This document shows, in pieces, positions 1 to 26,065 of a stretch of 26,065 nucleotides of DNA. Source of the stretch: Acanthaster planci (taxonomy: Eukaryota; Echinodermata; Asteroidea; Valvatida; Acanthasteridae); assembly GCF_001949145.1 (NCBI RefSeq), contig NW_019091372.1, forward strand, positions 1,890,967-1,917,031. The letters run 5' to 3'. Below the pieces are notes generated by a model. That model had not been told where the DNA came from, searched no databases, and saw only the letters and a list, made by a program, of their open reading frames with translations. The translations under genes were made by a program, and so were the position numbers. Position 1 is the first letter of the stretch. Each line of letters begins with the position of its first letter.

Positions 1-872
1 AAATGATTCAATGACTTTAATATCTCTTTTACATCTCAAAATTATTTACCCAGAACTGTAAATTCATGGTGTCACAAGATATTAACAGAAATAGAAAACA
101 TTTAGTTCACGTGAAGTATTTCAAAATAACAACAAATACGTAACCATTTCAAAATATCATAAATTCAATGTTTGACCCTTCAATCGTAGCCCCAAAATGA
201 ATAAAAAGATCCTGCGTTTCCCCACCCACGAAAAATCCCCCTTTGGCCGTCCCCGCTCCCAGGCTGATTTGATGAAGTCATCGCCAGAACGCCGACATGT
301 ACAGCGTCATGGGGGAAAGATGGCTGACACGATTGAAATTGAAAAGAAAATCGCTCTGGCACTCATAATGAAACTATGTTTATTTTCCATTGAAAAGAAT
401 CGCATCGCTGCTTTGCTCCTAGTCAGCGTCAACAGGCGCAGTCCAATTTTGCTTTTGCGTTACGTTGTCTCCCTGGTAGCGCGCCCTCAATGCTTAGAAC
501 TCATTTAATCAGGGCAGGTGGCTCATGAATTATTCAAAGTTCGAGTTCGTTACAAGTATAGAAATCCATGCTAACTTCAGTATTATATTTAAGGTGGTTA
601 ACGTTTAAAGAAATTTAGCAGAGAGATTCATTTCCTTGCTTAGTAGATAATTATTTTGTCTTGCGGTTAGGCATGCTAAGTACCCGGCAATGTCAAATAA
701 TTAGGTCAAACTCATTGTCGTCACAAGATGAATATTCATTATCACATCTTCTAAGCTCAACGATGGCGAAGCGGTAGCACACGCCCGGTCCTTGTGCCGA
801 TTTTAGCACTTTCTTTGCCAACTTAACGGCGATGTTTTGCCTCTTCCGACCGCCAGACACGCTAGTGTATAC
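1..872 (+). promoter_or_regulatory. Upstream / probable 5'UTR and promoter region of the BRSK gene
   Basis: No coding sequence I can support. The kinase frame is closed upstream by an in-frame TAG at 804-806, so the first coding exon cannot extend further left without splicing. The left part (1-180) is AT-rich; about 745-870 is richer in GC, as is common near an invertebrate transcription start. A perfect YY1-type word (AAGATGGC) lies at about 317-324. I see no convincing TATA box at a fixed distance, so the transcription start is unknown. The 103-codon frame at 197-508 has no recognisable domain. Calling this promoter/5'UTR is inference from its position. Confidence 0.4.
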
Positions 873-25847
<24,975 letters not shown>

Positions 25848-26065
25848 GTGAGTACTAGCTGACAAAGGCAAAGAAAGGGGTGTTCGAAACAGAGAAGGCG
25901 TTGAAATTTACAGTATTGGATGTAAAGATATGGGACCGTCTCGAGACCTTGCTTATTGCTGAGTTGCGCTAATCCAGGAAGATTTTATGTAATCTACACT
26001 ACACCTTGGGTGCCACAGCTATAAACCTGGGGTGCTACAGCTATTCACCCTGGGTGCCAAAGCTA
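25848..26065 (+). other. Start of intron 12 of BRSK
   Basis: Begins GTGAGT after exon 12. Nothing recognisable until the 22-bp tandem repeat at its visible end. Confidence 0.8.
26001..26065. repeat. 22-bp tandem repeat, cut by window edge
   Basis: CAGCTA/AAGCTA words at 26017, 26039 and 26061 are 22 bp apart, each preceded by a variant of CCTGGGGTGCTA. Three units are visible; the array probably continues to the right. Confidence 0.8.

Noticed and set aside
197-508. 103-codon open frame upstream of BRSK
   Set aside because: No recognisable domain, no splice or start context linking it to exon 1, and composition like that of random sequence.

Overview
This window is eukaryotic nuclear DNA from an invertebrate animal. 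It holds one interrupted gene on the + strand: the 5' half of a BRSK/SAD-family (brain-specific, AMPK-related) serine/threonine kinase. Twelve coding exons (873-25847) can be joined through GT-AG introns with matching phases. They give an open frame of 401 codons plus 2 bases: the start, the whole kinase domain, the UBA-like domain and the start of the basic/serine-rich linker. The C-terminal KA1-like half and the stop lie beyond the right edge. I see no second protein-coding gene, tRNA, rRNA or CRISPR array.

Organism: the small exons (35-151 bp), long introns, tRNA-derived SINE, hAT-like and foldback DNA elements, and the great excess of the self-complementary words TACATGTA/ACATGTACATGT and GTACCGGTAC fit a marine invertebrate. 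My impression is an invertebrate deuterostome (echinoderm, hemichordate or cephalochordate), but that is from memory of repeat style and is weak.

Layout: 1-872 upstream/5'UTR region; exon 1 (873-951) ends inside the glycine-rich loop; intron 1 (952-9301) is the largest and carries a 32-bp minisatellite (about 3.5 kb) and a cluster of transposon remnants (5.2-6.1 kb: SINE, MITE, hAT-like copy). Exon 2 at 9302, a 3.9 kb intron 2 with a serine-rich exon-like ORF, then exons 3-5 (13310-15331), which supply the alphaC Glu, the HRD and DFG motifs and the activation loop. Intron 5 (15332-19904) holds a small MITE, a hAT-like element with an exact 8-bp target duplication, a second copy of the intron 1 MITE in inverted orientation, and a long inverted repeat with a hammerhead-like core. 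Exons 6-12 (19905-25847) are close together; intron 8 has a 17-bp tandem array and two hairpin-plus-T-tract structures. A 22-bp tandem repeat begins at the right edge.

The most unusual items are the inverted repeat at 19.46-19.77 kb, the exact hAT-type target duplication around a divergent second copy of an intron 1 sequence, a 78-bp exon-like segment in intron 1 that keeps the reading frame, and the pervasive ACATGT palindromes, for which one pair of repeat arms shows an exact 6-bp difference.
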